Origin: Azolla pinnata
Lineage: Eukaryota > Streptophyta > Polypodiopsida > Salviniales > Salviniaceae
DNA: 64,000 nt
Direction: 5' to 3'
Assembly: GCA_037176905.1 (NCBI GenBank)
Contig: JBBBWG010032974.1
Location: 1-64,000, forward strand
Every line of letters starts with the position of its first letter. The first letter of the stretch is position 1. Both the position numbers and the translations under genes were made by a program. Positions 1 to 11,400 of the stretch are shown here, one piece after another. The notes below the pieces were generated by a model that saw only the letters and a list, made by a program, of their open reading frames with translations, had not been told where the DNA came from and made no database searches.

Positions 1-2
1 GG

Positions 3-416
3 GGCGACCGCGCCGCCGCTCAGTCCTCCTCCTCCTCCACTCCGCCCTGTGCCGACGCCGGCTGCGGCGCTTCCGCCCACGCCGCCCACTCTGACGGCGA
101 CGCCGACGCCCTCCTGACGCCCGGCGGCTGCCCCCCCGAGCTCGCCCAGACGGACGCCTCCGGCCGCCGCGTCGTCGCCTGCCGCAGCGCCTGCCTCGCC
201 TTCTCCTCCCCCCACTTCTGCTGCACCGGCGCCTTCTCCTCCCCCTCCGCCTGCTCCCCCTCCTCCTACTCCCGCCTCTTCAAGGCCGCCTGCCCCGCCG
301 CCTACAGCTACGCCTTCGACGACCCCTCCAGCACCTTCACCTGCGCCGGCGCCTCCGCCTACACCATCACCTTCTGCCCCTCCTCCTCCTCCTCCTCTTC
401 TTCTTCGCTGCCTTGA
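3..416 (+). CDS. Thaumatin-like protein, C-terminal part (5' end outside window)
   Basis: The open frame entering from the left edge ends at a TGA at 414-416 and carries the C-terminal half of a thaumatin-like (PR-5/osmotin) protein. Visible family landmarks are CADAGCG, GGCPPEL, VVACRSACLAF, FCCTGAF, YSRLFKAACPAAYSYAFDD, FTCAG and YTITFCP, with the cysteine spacing of the eight-disulphide fold. Family members are mostly secreted, defence-related or glucan-binding; a signal peptide cannot be checked here. The last residues are a serine run (about nine Ser) before Leu-Pro-stop. Codons are almost all G/C-ending, unlike the rest of the window, a pattern familiar from high-GC monocot genes. The assignment is firm; the exact member and any upstream intron are not visible. 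Confidence 0.93.
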   Translation, partial: GDRAAAQSSSSSTPPCADAGCGASAHAAHSDGDADALLTPGGCPPELAQTDASGRRVVACRSACLAFSSPHFCCTGAFSSPSACSPSSYSRLFKAACPAAYSYAFDDPSSTFTCAGASAYTITFCPSSSSSSSSSLP

Positions 417-762
417 TTCCTCCCTCCGCAACAACCAACCGCCCGCCCGCCCGCCCGCCCCATCAGCATCCATCCATCCATCAGCATCCATCCATCAGCA
501 TCCATCCATCCATCCATCCATCCATCCATGGAAGGAATGAATGATCGATCAAGGGAAGGGCAAATCAACCTCGCCCTTTCTTTGTTTGCTCCACCTGGTG
601 GCGCCGGCGGATATGGCGGCGGCGCCGGCGGCTCAATCCAAATTGATTTATTTAGCCCACCATCGTCGTGTCATCCATCATTCATGCCCATCCCTCCCTC
701 CTCCCACCTTCCTTCACTAGTGACTGCAGTGCATGCATATAATACATGCAGTGTCTCCATCT

Positions 763-800
<38 letters not shown>

Positions 801-1030
801 TTAGAAGATTGTGTTGTGAAACTTGCATCCGTTTGCACGATTCCAACAGCCCCCCCCCCCCCCCACCCTTTGTTTTTTTGGAGGAAGTGAGTGGGTGAGT
901 CGAGTCGAGTCGAGTCGAGTTTTGTTAGTTGGTATGGTAGCAGCCACAGACAGCAGTCTCAGACAGCCATTGGATTGTATGTATGCTCAATCCTCCTCCT
1001 CCTCCTCCTCCTCCTCCTCCTCCTCCTCTA
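417..1030. repeat. Microsatellite-rich 3' flank of the thaumatin-like gene
   Basis: The region after the stop holds a series of simple repeats: CATC/CATCCAT units at about 465-528, a (CT)n run at about 767-797, a C run near 850-863, a GAGTC pentanucleotide at about 898-918 and (TCC)n at about 990-1028. It probably includes the 3' UTR. Short open frames here are repeat-driven and no gene is supported. Confidence 0.8.
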
Positions 1031-2186
1031 ATTATGTACTACACTTGTTAGAACAGGAAACAGCATCGTCTCGTGTGTGTATTATGTCTATCGTCATCGA
1101 TCACCTTCTGCCTCTTTTTTGTGAGACTTTGAGCGGAAAGGAATTCTCTCCATTCCCCTTTCTTTGCTGACGAAACGCGGTGGAGCCCAGAGCTTCTTGA
1201 TCAGACACTGATCTTCTCAGATAGATAGACAAGCCACGCAGAAAAACGTGTTTGATGTTTTCAACGCAAACAGAAATGGTATGTGAAAAACCCCCTTCTA
1301 GCTGCTGCTGCCTAAGCTATATAGCTAAACCTACATCTTACCTAGTAAGTTGCCAGCATATATGGTATGTATGTAACTACTAGTTGGCTCCTCCCAAACT
1401 GATTTGGTTGGCTCCCCTCACCATTCTTTCACCTACTGATGATGATGATCATGGGCAGCTAGCTGATTGATTGCCCACTCTTGGACCCCCTCTTTTTCTT
1501 CTTCCCACAACAGTTCACCAATCAATCTAATCCGGGGTTTCTGAAATCCACTTGACTGGAAAAAGAAAAAAAAAGAGTTGCTGGTTTGCTGCTGGATGCA
1601 TCAGCGAGATTTTCATTCATTCATTCATTAAGCAAGCATCCAGCCAGCTAATCCCATTGTGTTTCTGAAATACACTGTGTACTAACTTTCTGTACACACC
1701 TGCACGGATCGGCATAAATCTGCCCCGTAATTTTTTCGATTTGGAGAAAGGAGCTCACAAGTCTTACTGCGTGCTTGCGTGCTAATTTTCCAATGTCTTG
1801 GTTGGTTGCAATCCCTGTCTTCACAATCTCACATGGCAAAGACTCACCCTTCTTTCCATGCATATATGCATCGTGTATCCGCCCTTAATTATTTAACGTT
1901 TGCAGGTTTTTATCTGGGATTGTGCAAGACACAATGCACAGCTTTAGAGAGCGAGCCAAGTTGTAGTACTGTCTGTCTCTGTGTAATTTGCAGTTGTTAC
2001 TGCCTGCCATTTCACAGTTCAATTTTACTGAACGGTTAACCTTCCGACTGACTGTTAGAGGTGCCTGCTCAAGGAAGACACAATTAAAATGGCTTCAAAC
2101 ACACAATGTTTTTAAAAACCAAACACGTGGAGCACATTGATCAATATAGTTCTGGGGATACCAAAATAAGCAGAAGATGCATGCAT
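1031..2186. other. Intergenic, nothing recognised
   Basis: AT-rich single-copy-looking sequence between the thaumatin-like gene and a tandem duplication. The short open frames lack family motifs and splice context. No RNA gene or transposon signature is visible. Confidence 0.6.
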
Positions 2187-2671
2187 GTCAACTGTTTTCT
2201 CTGCAGATTGATTGATCGACTTCTTTTGATTGCTGAGTTCATGATAAACACCCTTTCTCTGCTTTAATTAACCCTTCAAGATGTAGCTCTCTAGATAGCT
2301 CAAATCCAAAATGGATAGATATGGTAGAAATCAAGACACCCAGTTTATTGAATAGACTAAAAGCAATATGCAAAAGCCCTTCTTTATTTTACAGGACCAG
2401 GTAAAGCTCTGTCAAAATGGGTGGCAACTGTCAACTGTTTCCTCTGCAGATTGATTGCTCGACTTCTTTTGATTGCTGAGTTCACGATAAAAACCCTTCC
2501 TCTGCTTTAATTAACCCTTCAAGGTGTGGCTCTCTAGATAGCTCAAATCCAAAATGGATAGATATGGTAGAAATCAAGACACCCATTTTATTGAATAGAC
2601 TAAAAGAAAGCAATATGCAAAACTCCTTTATTTTACAGACCAGGTAAAGCTCTGTCAAAATGGATGGCACT
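2187..2671. repeat. Tandem duplication, two copies of about 242 bp
   Basis: Copy 1 (about 2187-2429) and copy 2 (about 2430-2671) are near-identical head-to-tail units, each starting GTCAACTGTTT and ending near GTCAAAATGGRTGGCA. They differ by scattered substitutions and small indels, for example a 4-base insertion near AAAAGAAAGC in copy 2. The pair lies just downstream of the ENR stop codon, in the gap between two convergent genes. Confidence 0.9.
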
Positions 2672-2842
2672 ATGTCCTCCATTTCAACAGAAAATGTACA
2701 TAGCTGTATGTATGTAGTTGTTAATAGTCACTCTTATTTTAGTAACAAAGCCGATGTGCATGTTTTGTTACGGAATCAAGAGGCCTTCTTCTTCTCACGG
2801 AAAGCTCCATAGCTAAGAGAATATGCCAATCATTAATGCTGT

Positions 2843-5800
2843 TCAAGCCGGAACACCGGCCAAGTCTTTCTCTGGTGTTATAGCTGTGGCTTGAGCAATG
2901 GCTGGGCTGTCGGTGGCAAGGCCCATCGCGTGTAGACCATTATCGACGTACACGATCGATCCTGTGATCGAAGCTGCCAACGGGGAAGCCAAGAATGCAG
3001 CCACATTTCCAATGTCATCTACAGCACCAAATCAAAAGCCACTGGTTAACCCAGAGAGAAATGCATTCACTTCACCTCCATATCCTTCGTCAAACCTTGT
3101 TTGTTTTTCACGTACATAGGTTTAGGGTTTCAGGGGAAATGTATACATACACATACATGAAAGTCAAATCGCATGTATACAGTGAGCAGAGGAGGAGGCA
3201 CGATCTAGAGGTAGGTGTAAACACTTGCTTACCAGCCTCTAGATCCTTCTGTAGTGGTGCATTCGAGAGCGAGTAATTAATCATGTCATCGATAAAACCA
3301 ATCGCTTTTGCTGCCCTGCTTCTCAGAGGCCCTAGAATCACACACACAAAATAGCATTTCAAAAATAACCTCCGCAACACTAGATCTTATACCCGTATAC
3401 CACCAACCTGCAGATATGGTGTTCACACGAATCTTGTATTTTCTCCCAGCTTCAAATGCAAGAACCTAAGGGAAATGAGGCAGAAGCATTAATCAGCGCA
3501 CTCCAGTTTGTTACAGTGCTATCCAATCCAATCCGATCCAGACAAAGAATATAAATATACCCGGGTATCACTTTCAAGAGCAGATTTAGCAGAGCTCATT
3601 CCTCCTCCATATCTAGAAATAACCAAACCCATGGCTGAGCTCTAAGGAAGAAAAATGGCAGTTCCCACTTGCCGGCCACAATGGTGTTAGCCATGACGCA
3701 TCCATCCAAACAAAACCAAAACATGCTAAACTAATCCATCCCCGGGCAAAACCAAAACACTTAAATCACATGATAGATGGTGAGAATTGATATGATCCAT
3801 CTCACTCATTATTTCAGAAATAAGATGGACGCATTCCACCGACTCAATTCATCGATTTGCATGAAACAAACAGGGCATTCAGAAGTGTGGCAATGATTCT
3901 TACCCAGGAACAATCCTCTCCGAGGCGATGTATGTAAGTGACAGGCTTGAGCCGCCTGTAACCGGTACCATAGGATACTATTCAGCATCTACCCAAACCC
4001 AAACAGTCTGCATAATTTGAAAACAGTACATGAACAGATCGTCGTTGCCTTACCTTCATTCATGAAGGGTCCAAAATGCTTCAATAAAGACACATTTGAA
4101 TAGCTTGAAGCTGAAAGAGCCGCAAGATATCCATGCCGTGAAGTTTCGATAAGAGGCCTGGTTACCTATTTCATACAAACCAACCAACCGCTCAGGAATC
4201 CCCTTGTGTATCACACGAGCATTTCAAGCTGATTTCTCTTTGAAACCCTCTACAGTTGACTTATTGTACATACTTCAGGGCCATTCGCTAACGAATGCAC
4301 CAAGATGTCTATGCTCCCAAAGTCCTGTTTGACACACTCCGCAACTTCCTGACACAAATTGACGCAGATGCACTTAAAGATCACAAATGCTACCCTGAAC
4401 CATCTCGAACCATGTCTTATATCAATAGCTTACCGAGACAGTCCATTTGCTATGGCCAGCGTATCTTTTATTTGCTTTTATCTAACGAAAAAACACAATA
4501 AAAACCATACATGAAAATGCAGTCTTTTGACAACAGATCAAACTAATAATAGGAATGTTCGGAGGACAAATCTATCAATAAGATTGTTTAAACGACAAAT
4601 ATCTGGGAATGTAAGAGTTTATCATCTAGATAGGTTATCAGCTAATCATACAAGAGTACAAAAGAAGAAAGGAAACTGTGCATATAAAGGGATTATCAGA
4701 ACCAAGAAGGTCCAAGCGAACATGTTTCGTCCATAGGAAGTATTCTTGCTATGTCAAAAGAATCGGAACGTTTAGAATATCAATGGAAGCAAGTTCATGC
4801 ACATCTTAATACGACCGGCATCATACTCACGTCTTCAGGAACATCATCCAAGGTATCGAATACGGCATCGAGCGGATAAACCTTGGTTATCTCCATGAGA
4901 GAACCGTCTGGAAGCCTTTCACCACAAAACCTCTTTCTAAGTACAGAAGAATAAGTTGCATGGTTAATGAGCATCAATGGGTGGGGGGACGCTTACTGGC
5001 GAGATGCATCGAACTTGCCCCTCCTAAGGCTCGTCTCGAATATATTTAGGGCCTGTCATCATACAAAAAGAACAGGTCCTTTAAACATGGACAAACATAC
5101 ACTTGATAGGATTTGATGTATGAACATAGATGATGGAGACACAGACCGGAACCCAAGTTCCTACGAGGATTTCAGCTCCAGCTGCCGCTAAGGCCTTGGC
5201 TATAGCCCAACCATAGCCTTGATCATCACCCACTCCAGCTATGAACGCCCTCTTGCCTACATTTACACCGCACCGTATGATCTCATTATATTAAACTTTC
5301 CATGGAATCTCACCACATGATTATAGATAGATAGATAGATATATGTCGCATCATCAGTATGCCCTAGACTTGGTTCCACTTCCAACAGTACAGCATCAAC
5401 AGGCACTGGTTGCCTTGGCATGCAACTCCAGCATCACCATCTCCTCCCCATACCAAATCGCCAAAAATTCCACCTTCTCCCCCCCAAATCACAGAGCATG
5501 AACGAAAGGAAAACTCTGTCACGTTACCACCATCATCTAGCTACATACTCCTCCTGTGTTACGTACGCTTACTAAGCCATTGCAATCACATCAGAGAGTG
5601 GGAATTGCATCACCTGATATCACATCTATCAATGCCACCTTACCATGCATTCACTTAATATGTTAACATCATATCCTCACGTAGAACAAAACTCCTAGCA
5701 ATGTGCCCTTGCATGCATTTACATGAGCTTGCATCATCAAGTAACATGGCATCAATCAATGTCTCCTTACATGCATTTGGTGGCATGATAGCTCACGTCA

Positions 5801-6305
5801 ATTATCACACAAGAGTGGAATCGATCGATTCCAGCTTCCATGCATTTAAAAATAATGATTTCCAAAATGCATCAAGCGATTGATTGAATAAATATCAATC
5901 CCCTAGGTGAGGATCCGTACTGTAAAAAACGATCAAGTTCATACACACGCAGAAAAACAAAGCAAAGCCACACACACACACACACACAACGAAAACCAAA
6001 GCTTTTGGCATTCGTTGCACACCTCGGAGATCAATGCAGAGATCAGGTGAACGGGAAGCTCCTGTTGATCCGCTGGAAGAGGAAGAAGAAGAAGAAGAAG
6101 TGGTAGAAGAATAAGAATCGGAGATGCACGTGGCAACACGAGAAAGCTTAGGTGCCATGTGGACTCGTCCATGAAAGCTTTGGGAATGGTGAAGGCGAGA
6201 GCAGCAGATGGTCTTTACAGAGGAGAGGCGGGTGCTGCAAGGAGGGACGAGCTCGGAAGGGGGAGCAGACGTGTGCATGTGAGGGAGAACAGAGGAAGAA
6301 GCCAT
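2843..6305 (-). CDS. Enoyl-[acyl-carrier-protein] reductase (NADH), plastid
   Basis: Catalyses the last reduction of each round of plastid type II fatty acid synthesis, trans-2-enoyl-ACP to acyl-ACP with NADH; orthologue of plant FabI/MOD1. Twelve exons on the minus strand: 6305-6023, 5256-5147, 5052-4997, 4936-4831, 4481-4434, 4348-4274, 4165-4054, 3955-3904, 3612-3561, 3465-3408, 3331-3233, 3018-2843. All junctions are GT-AG and the sum is 409 codons including stop. The first exon is a Ser-rich plastid transit peptide of about 90 residues with a poly-Ser stretch. The mature part shows the nucleotide-binding [12 protein letters not shown] (about 103-113), SLANGPE, and the plant ENR catalytic pair Tyr282/Lys290 in YGGGMSSAK, then [16 protein letters not shown] and [13 protein letters not shown]. 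The start is chosen as the MASSS methionine. Length is slightly above the usual 385-390 aa because of the transit peptide and tail. Confidence 0.96.
5644..5845. promoter_or_regulatory. Cluster of four CATGCAT (RY-type) motifs in ENR intron 1
   Basis: CATGCAT occurs at 5644, 5712, 5770 and 5839 within the first intron of the ENR gene. This palindrome is the RY core bound by B3 factors of the ABI3/FUS3/LEC2 group, which act on seed storage and lipid genes. The window as a whole is rich in GCATGCATG tracts, so the cluster may be chance or repeat-derived; the regulatory reading is inference only. Confidence 0.25.
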
Positions 6306-6363
6306 GGTAGGAGGAGGTAGGAAACAGGGGACTAGAAGGTAGGAGCAGGGGACTAGTAGGAGA

Positions 6364-6373
6364 GCTATATAAA
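6364..6373 (-). promoter_or_regulatory. Candidate TATA box of the ENR gene
   Basis: GCTATATAAA on the plus strand reads TTTATATAGC on the gene strand, about 60 bp upstream of the ENR start codon. That would leave a short 5' UTR of roughly 30 bases. It is the only TATA-like run between the ATG and the tandem repeats further upstream. Confidence 0.4.
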
Positions 6374-6391
6374 GAAAACTCTCTTGTGAAG

Positions 6392-6571
6392 GAAACACTT
6401 AGGACACTAAACTGTGAGCTTATTGAGCTGATTTGTGTGCATTAATGAAACACTTAAGACACTAAACTGTGAGCTTACTGAGGTCCTGACACAGATTTGT
6501 GTGCATTAATGAAACACTGAAGACATTAAAACTGTGAGCTTACTGAGGTGTTGAGACAGATTTGTGTTCAT
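6392..6571. repeat. Three imperfect tandem copies (55-64 bp) in the ENR promoter
   Basis: Units start GAAACACTTAGGACACTAAA (6392), GAAACACTTAAGACACTAAA (6447) and GAAACACTGAAGACATTAAA (6511). Each continues with CTGTGAGCTTA-TGAG and GATTTGTGTGCATTAAT. The second and third copies share an extra segment of about 9 bases before GATTTGTG. The array begins just upstream of the candidate TATA box of the minus-strand ENR gene. Confidence 0.88.
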
Positions 6572-8447
6572 ACGCGGTGTTTCATTGGAGGCCAAGTATA
6601 GCTTGCATGGACAAATCGAGGCATAGATCGATAGCTTTTGATCTGCGATGATAATCGACGTTTCACGAGCTCCTCAACTTAATCGTCGTATTACTGATGT
6701 CGAAAATGGCTCTCCTCGCCCCTTTGAAGGTCAAGGCGCGGGCGGCTCTGCCGATTGTTGTACAAGCTCTGTTTATGCATTAGGGACCCGTTGTCAATGT
6801 AGAGGCTGGCCATTGCAAGTTTATGTCGATCAAGGGTTTCTTGGGATAATAGATATGCCTCGAGTTTGCCTTAAGTTTCCATCGAGTTCTTGGTATATGA
6901 GGTGCTCTGCTTGTAAAGCTATGCGCAATCTGTGACCTTTTTACACTGCAGTTTACCTTTATCAGTATCTTGTAGAGTTCGATTACCGATAACAATCGGC
7001 TACGGGCCCGATATCTTTTCCTATCATGATCCATTTTGGCAGAGAGAGAAGTGGGATTAATGACCTCCCAACAGAATTTGAAGAGAAGAAAGAGATGGAA
7101 ATGACTTTGGGCGACTACTAAATTGGGCGAAGGGAGGGTTGCAAGAACAATCATTAGCCATAAATTTTATTAAGACTTAAACATAGTTTGCAACATTATA
7201 TGTAACAATAATTCGAGCATGCGAAAAGACACCAAGATTGGAAAAATACCATTTGTCAAAGAGAGAGATTATAAAAGTATTATCAATAGGCAAATAATTA
7301 CATCAGTAATTCAGTTATTCATTCAGGCATGATGCTTTGCAAGCGAAATATTACGAACAATAGACTTTTAAGTGATTATGTTTATATTTGACAAAAGCTT
7401 TACTACTTTTGCTAATTTACTTGTATAATCTTTTTCGCAATGATAATTCTAATTAAGTAGATTTGTAGTTCTTTTCTAATGGTCATGTACGATTGACAAT
7501 ACTACAAGAGATCAGGCGAGGGAAAATATACACAAACCTCGAAGCACAGATAGTAAGCATTTTGTTCCAACAACATTTAGTAAAAATCAAGCATTCAACC
7601 ACCTTCCATCGAGTCATTTTCCAAAACAAATCGCTTGCAGACTCTTCAATACTAGGATTCCACAATCAGGTTATCACAGTTACAAACATTATTAAAGCAA
7701 CATCTAGCAGAGCACTAAGTAAATCAGTGACATCTGTGGCATTTGAATCACATATAGCTACATACCAAGTATTAAAATAGAGCAAATAACTGACCTGTAT
7801 AAGCTATTGTTGTGACAAAAGAGCAAAACAACAATACGATGTGTGTTGAGTGTGTATATATATATATACACAATACTTTGCATTCTAATTTCTGATACAA
7901 TGCATAGACTCATTCTTCCCAATGAAGATTGTCAAACGTCATACAATTCACAACATTTGATGTACGTATGCATGCATTGCCATGTCGAGCTCCCAACAAA
8001 TAATCTGATTAAGTTATGCTGCAAATAATATGTCTTGGCTGAAAATACAAGTTACTTTCTAGTATGAACTCCTTACCATGTTTTCTACAAAAATGTAATG
8101 TTGTTATCAAGACAAACGGACTGGTAGAAATTTCATGAAAAGCCACAGATCCACATTGCTATCATATAGTAAGCATGTATATAGAATCGCTATTTCATTT
8201 AGAGATCAGCCACCAAACAAGAACTATTTAATCGAGGAGAGATTGACCATCTCAGAGCACAACCTGTGTAAAATCCACAGCTTCTTGAGACTACAAATGA
8301 TAAGATCAAGTATTTCCTCCCAAAGGAGAACCTCCCATGATCCATACAAGAAACAAAATTTTCTGACTCCGATTCCGGAATGTGTATCAACCCCTCCTCC
8401 CACTAAAATTACAGCACTTTGGATATAGACATTAGTCTTACCAGGAC
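6572..8447. other. Intergenic between ENR and TMN1, nothing recognised
   Basis: AT-rich sequence of about 1.9 kb upstream of ENR and downstream of the TMN1 stop. The last few hundred bases presumably hold the TMN1 3' UTR. Open frames around 6648-7154 and 7493-7780 carry no motif I recognise. A short (TA)n run lies near 7855-7870. Confidence 0.5.
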
Positions 8448-11400
8448 TCAATCACATTTGATGTTTCTATAGATTCGCTTCACAAACATAGAAGAACCCA
8501 GATAGCCCACAGCACCTAACAATAGTAAAACAAAAGGATTATGTGCTTTTTACTTCATTTATCACTTGAGAACGACAGATTTTCACATTATAAATAGCTT
8601 TCATTCACTTACCGCAGAGAATACCGAGCCCGAGACAGAACATAAGCGTGTAACCGAAGTAAAAGCTTGTCTGAAAGAATCCTGACATCTTGGTCTTCAT
8701 ATAGTAATAGTAAATGGAGTACATGTACACATAAACAGCAGTAGATGCGGCTGAGAAGAAAGACGTCCATTGCCAATGATAGTTTTCAGCATTCAGGAGA
8801 AAATATGTTCCCACAATAGTGACACACACAGTAACAATGATGAGTATTACAAATACCAGTAGCATGAACCCATAGACATAATATACCTGAAACATTGAAG
8901 AAATTTATTGAGAGTGGGCTTCGGAACCTACACACAGCCATATGAAACTCACAACGTCTTACCTTGTAATTCCAAAAGGATGTGAACACAAAATACATCT
9001 CGATGAAAATGCTTCCGAATGGCAATAGTCCACCCATCAGAGATATGACAGATGGTTTCAGATACCACTTCTTTTCAGGAATTGGACGAGGAATAGTCTT
9101 TACACGACAGGGGTTGTCTGAGGCACCACTCCAGTTCCTACCAATAACTGTGCCAAGCAATGCTAATGGGAAAGAGATGAAGGCCCATATAATTAACACC
9201 ACAACCTATAAATCATGGAATTCATACTTAAGTTAAGCACAAATACAGATAGCTGAATGCAAAAAAGAAAAGCTAGATACCATGGTGCCAAAGGGAATGG
9301 CTGCCAATGAGTGGTAAAACATAGCTACTATATTCAGCACAAAACCGATCCCAAAGCACATAAATGGGAAAAGTGAAGCTGTCAAAAGCATAGACTTAAT
9401 CCAGTACTTTCCTGTCAAACAGAAAAAGATGTAGGTTAAAAAGAAATTCTATTGTCTTGAAAGTGGAATATTCACCAAGAAAATGGTTACCATCATTCTT
9501 TGAATAGAGACTGCCGCTCACATATCCAGCAATGAAGGATGTGAAGGCATAGCAGATGATGAAAACTGTGACAATTGCTCCTCGCCTGAAACGGAACAAA
9601 AGGGCCACTGTCAGCAAATTTGAGGTAGTGAAGATATAATATTATTTGTTACAGTAATCTATGCTACGTTCACAATGAACGGAACCACAAGAGAGAAGCA
9701 GAGAAATGAAATAAAAGCCTTTAAATCTCGTGTTTTGAATGTGTTCATGCATTCAGTGCTGAGGTAAATGAGAATGCACTCGCCTTGGATCTTAATTGAC
9801 AATCATACAGAACAGAAAACTGGAGAAAACTAAAGTATTACTGTGCCAAATCCCAGCAATGAAGGTCAATCCAACATGTGATTCACAAACTAATCATTAA
9901 TCCAAGAAAACCCACATCAGACAGCTTTAGGCATAATAGCTCTGCTGGTGTACAGTTATATGCATGATAATACATCATCTATGTAACATGACTAAGTGTC
10001 CAATTAGACTTCTCATCCGCTAAAAGTCTTGATTCTACTGCTACCGAAAAAGTTCAATTAGGCAAATCCTTTGCTTAGCTCCACTACAGACTTCGTTAAC
10101 ATAGGTATTGGTAATGAAACGAGAATCTAGTTTTATCTACAAACAAGCTGGTGAATCTTGGATTGCCCAAGATGTAAAAAGGTATAACTGTTTGATATCA
10201 TCTGAGAAATATCCAGTTTTTTCCTTCATTGTCAGAATGATATATAGCAGAAGAATGTTCTTGACACTTTTGCAAATATGTGGCATACAACGAGCAAATT
10301 TTACCAGCCTTAATACTAAGTTCATTGGATGAAAGCTTACTAGTGCTTTAGCATGACATCTAGCAATGAGTGAGCGTGAGATTTATAGAAGTATATACCC
10401 CACATAAAGCATTCCAACAATTGCCAGCAAGATGACCACAAAAATAAGTGCTGTTAATTGAGCGCCTGTTCCTACAAGTGCTGAGAGGAGGACAAGATTT
10501 CCTGGAGATCTAAAAACATCACCATGGACCAGCTTCCACCCAGATTCTTCATTGACATCTCTTTCCTGGTGAAAATCAATGAGAAAAATATTAAATTGAA
10601 GGCTTAGATAGGATAGCCTATCAGCCACTCAAAAAAGATAATCTACTTGAAAGATATTACCAATGACTCCAAGTCATCCTCTTCCCTAGCATACTTAGCG
10701 TAGTCATTACGTAGTGTCCTCATCAGGATCATTGACACCAAACCAGTCAGAAACATGACCATCATAAAGGAGTTGAAGATTGAGAACCAATGGATCTGCA
10801 AAGTGATACGTAAATTAGACTTCTAACTAGAGGTCCCGTATTCAAATGTCACTCCCTTTGTATGAAATATAATATGTGACTGGATAATCAGCATAAGCTG
10901 GTAATGAGTTAGCACAGCGTGATTGATTACACTATGAAATGTAAAACAAGATCATTTCCTGCACTTTGGAGATATTTATTTCTCACCCTAAAATCACTAT
11001 TTTCTGCACTTTATTTACATGGATGTATGCCAGAGAAATATGAAAATAATTTCTACCTGGTGCTCAAAGAAAGGGTAATCCAAGTATGCATCAAACCGTC
11101 GGCCAAAAGGGGTGTCAGTCTTTAGCCAAGTTACTGAATATGTAAAATCCAATGATTTGCCAGGAACCAGCCTCAAAGGGCTGTCTTGTGTAAGATTCAC
11201 TTGAATGATCTGATTTTCAAAAAAATCCCAAATGTAACAAGCTTGATAAGCTTTAATATAAACTTCTTAATGATAGAGTGTAGAAGACCAAAACACCTGG
11301 TTATTGTTGTATTTGATGACGAAATTCTTATGAGTATAAAGAAGATGTTTCCAATCATCGTTCTTTTCAGGATGATATTCACCAACAAACCCTGTAGACT

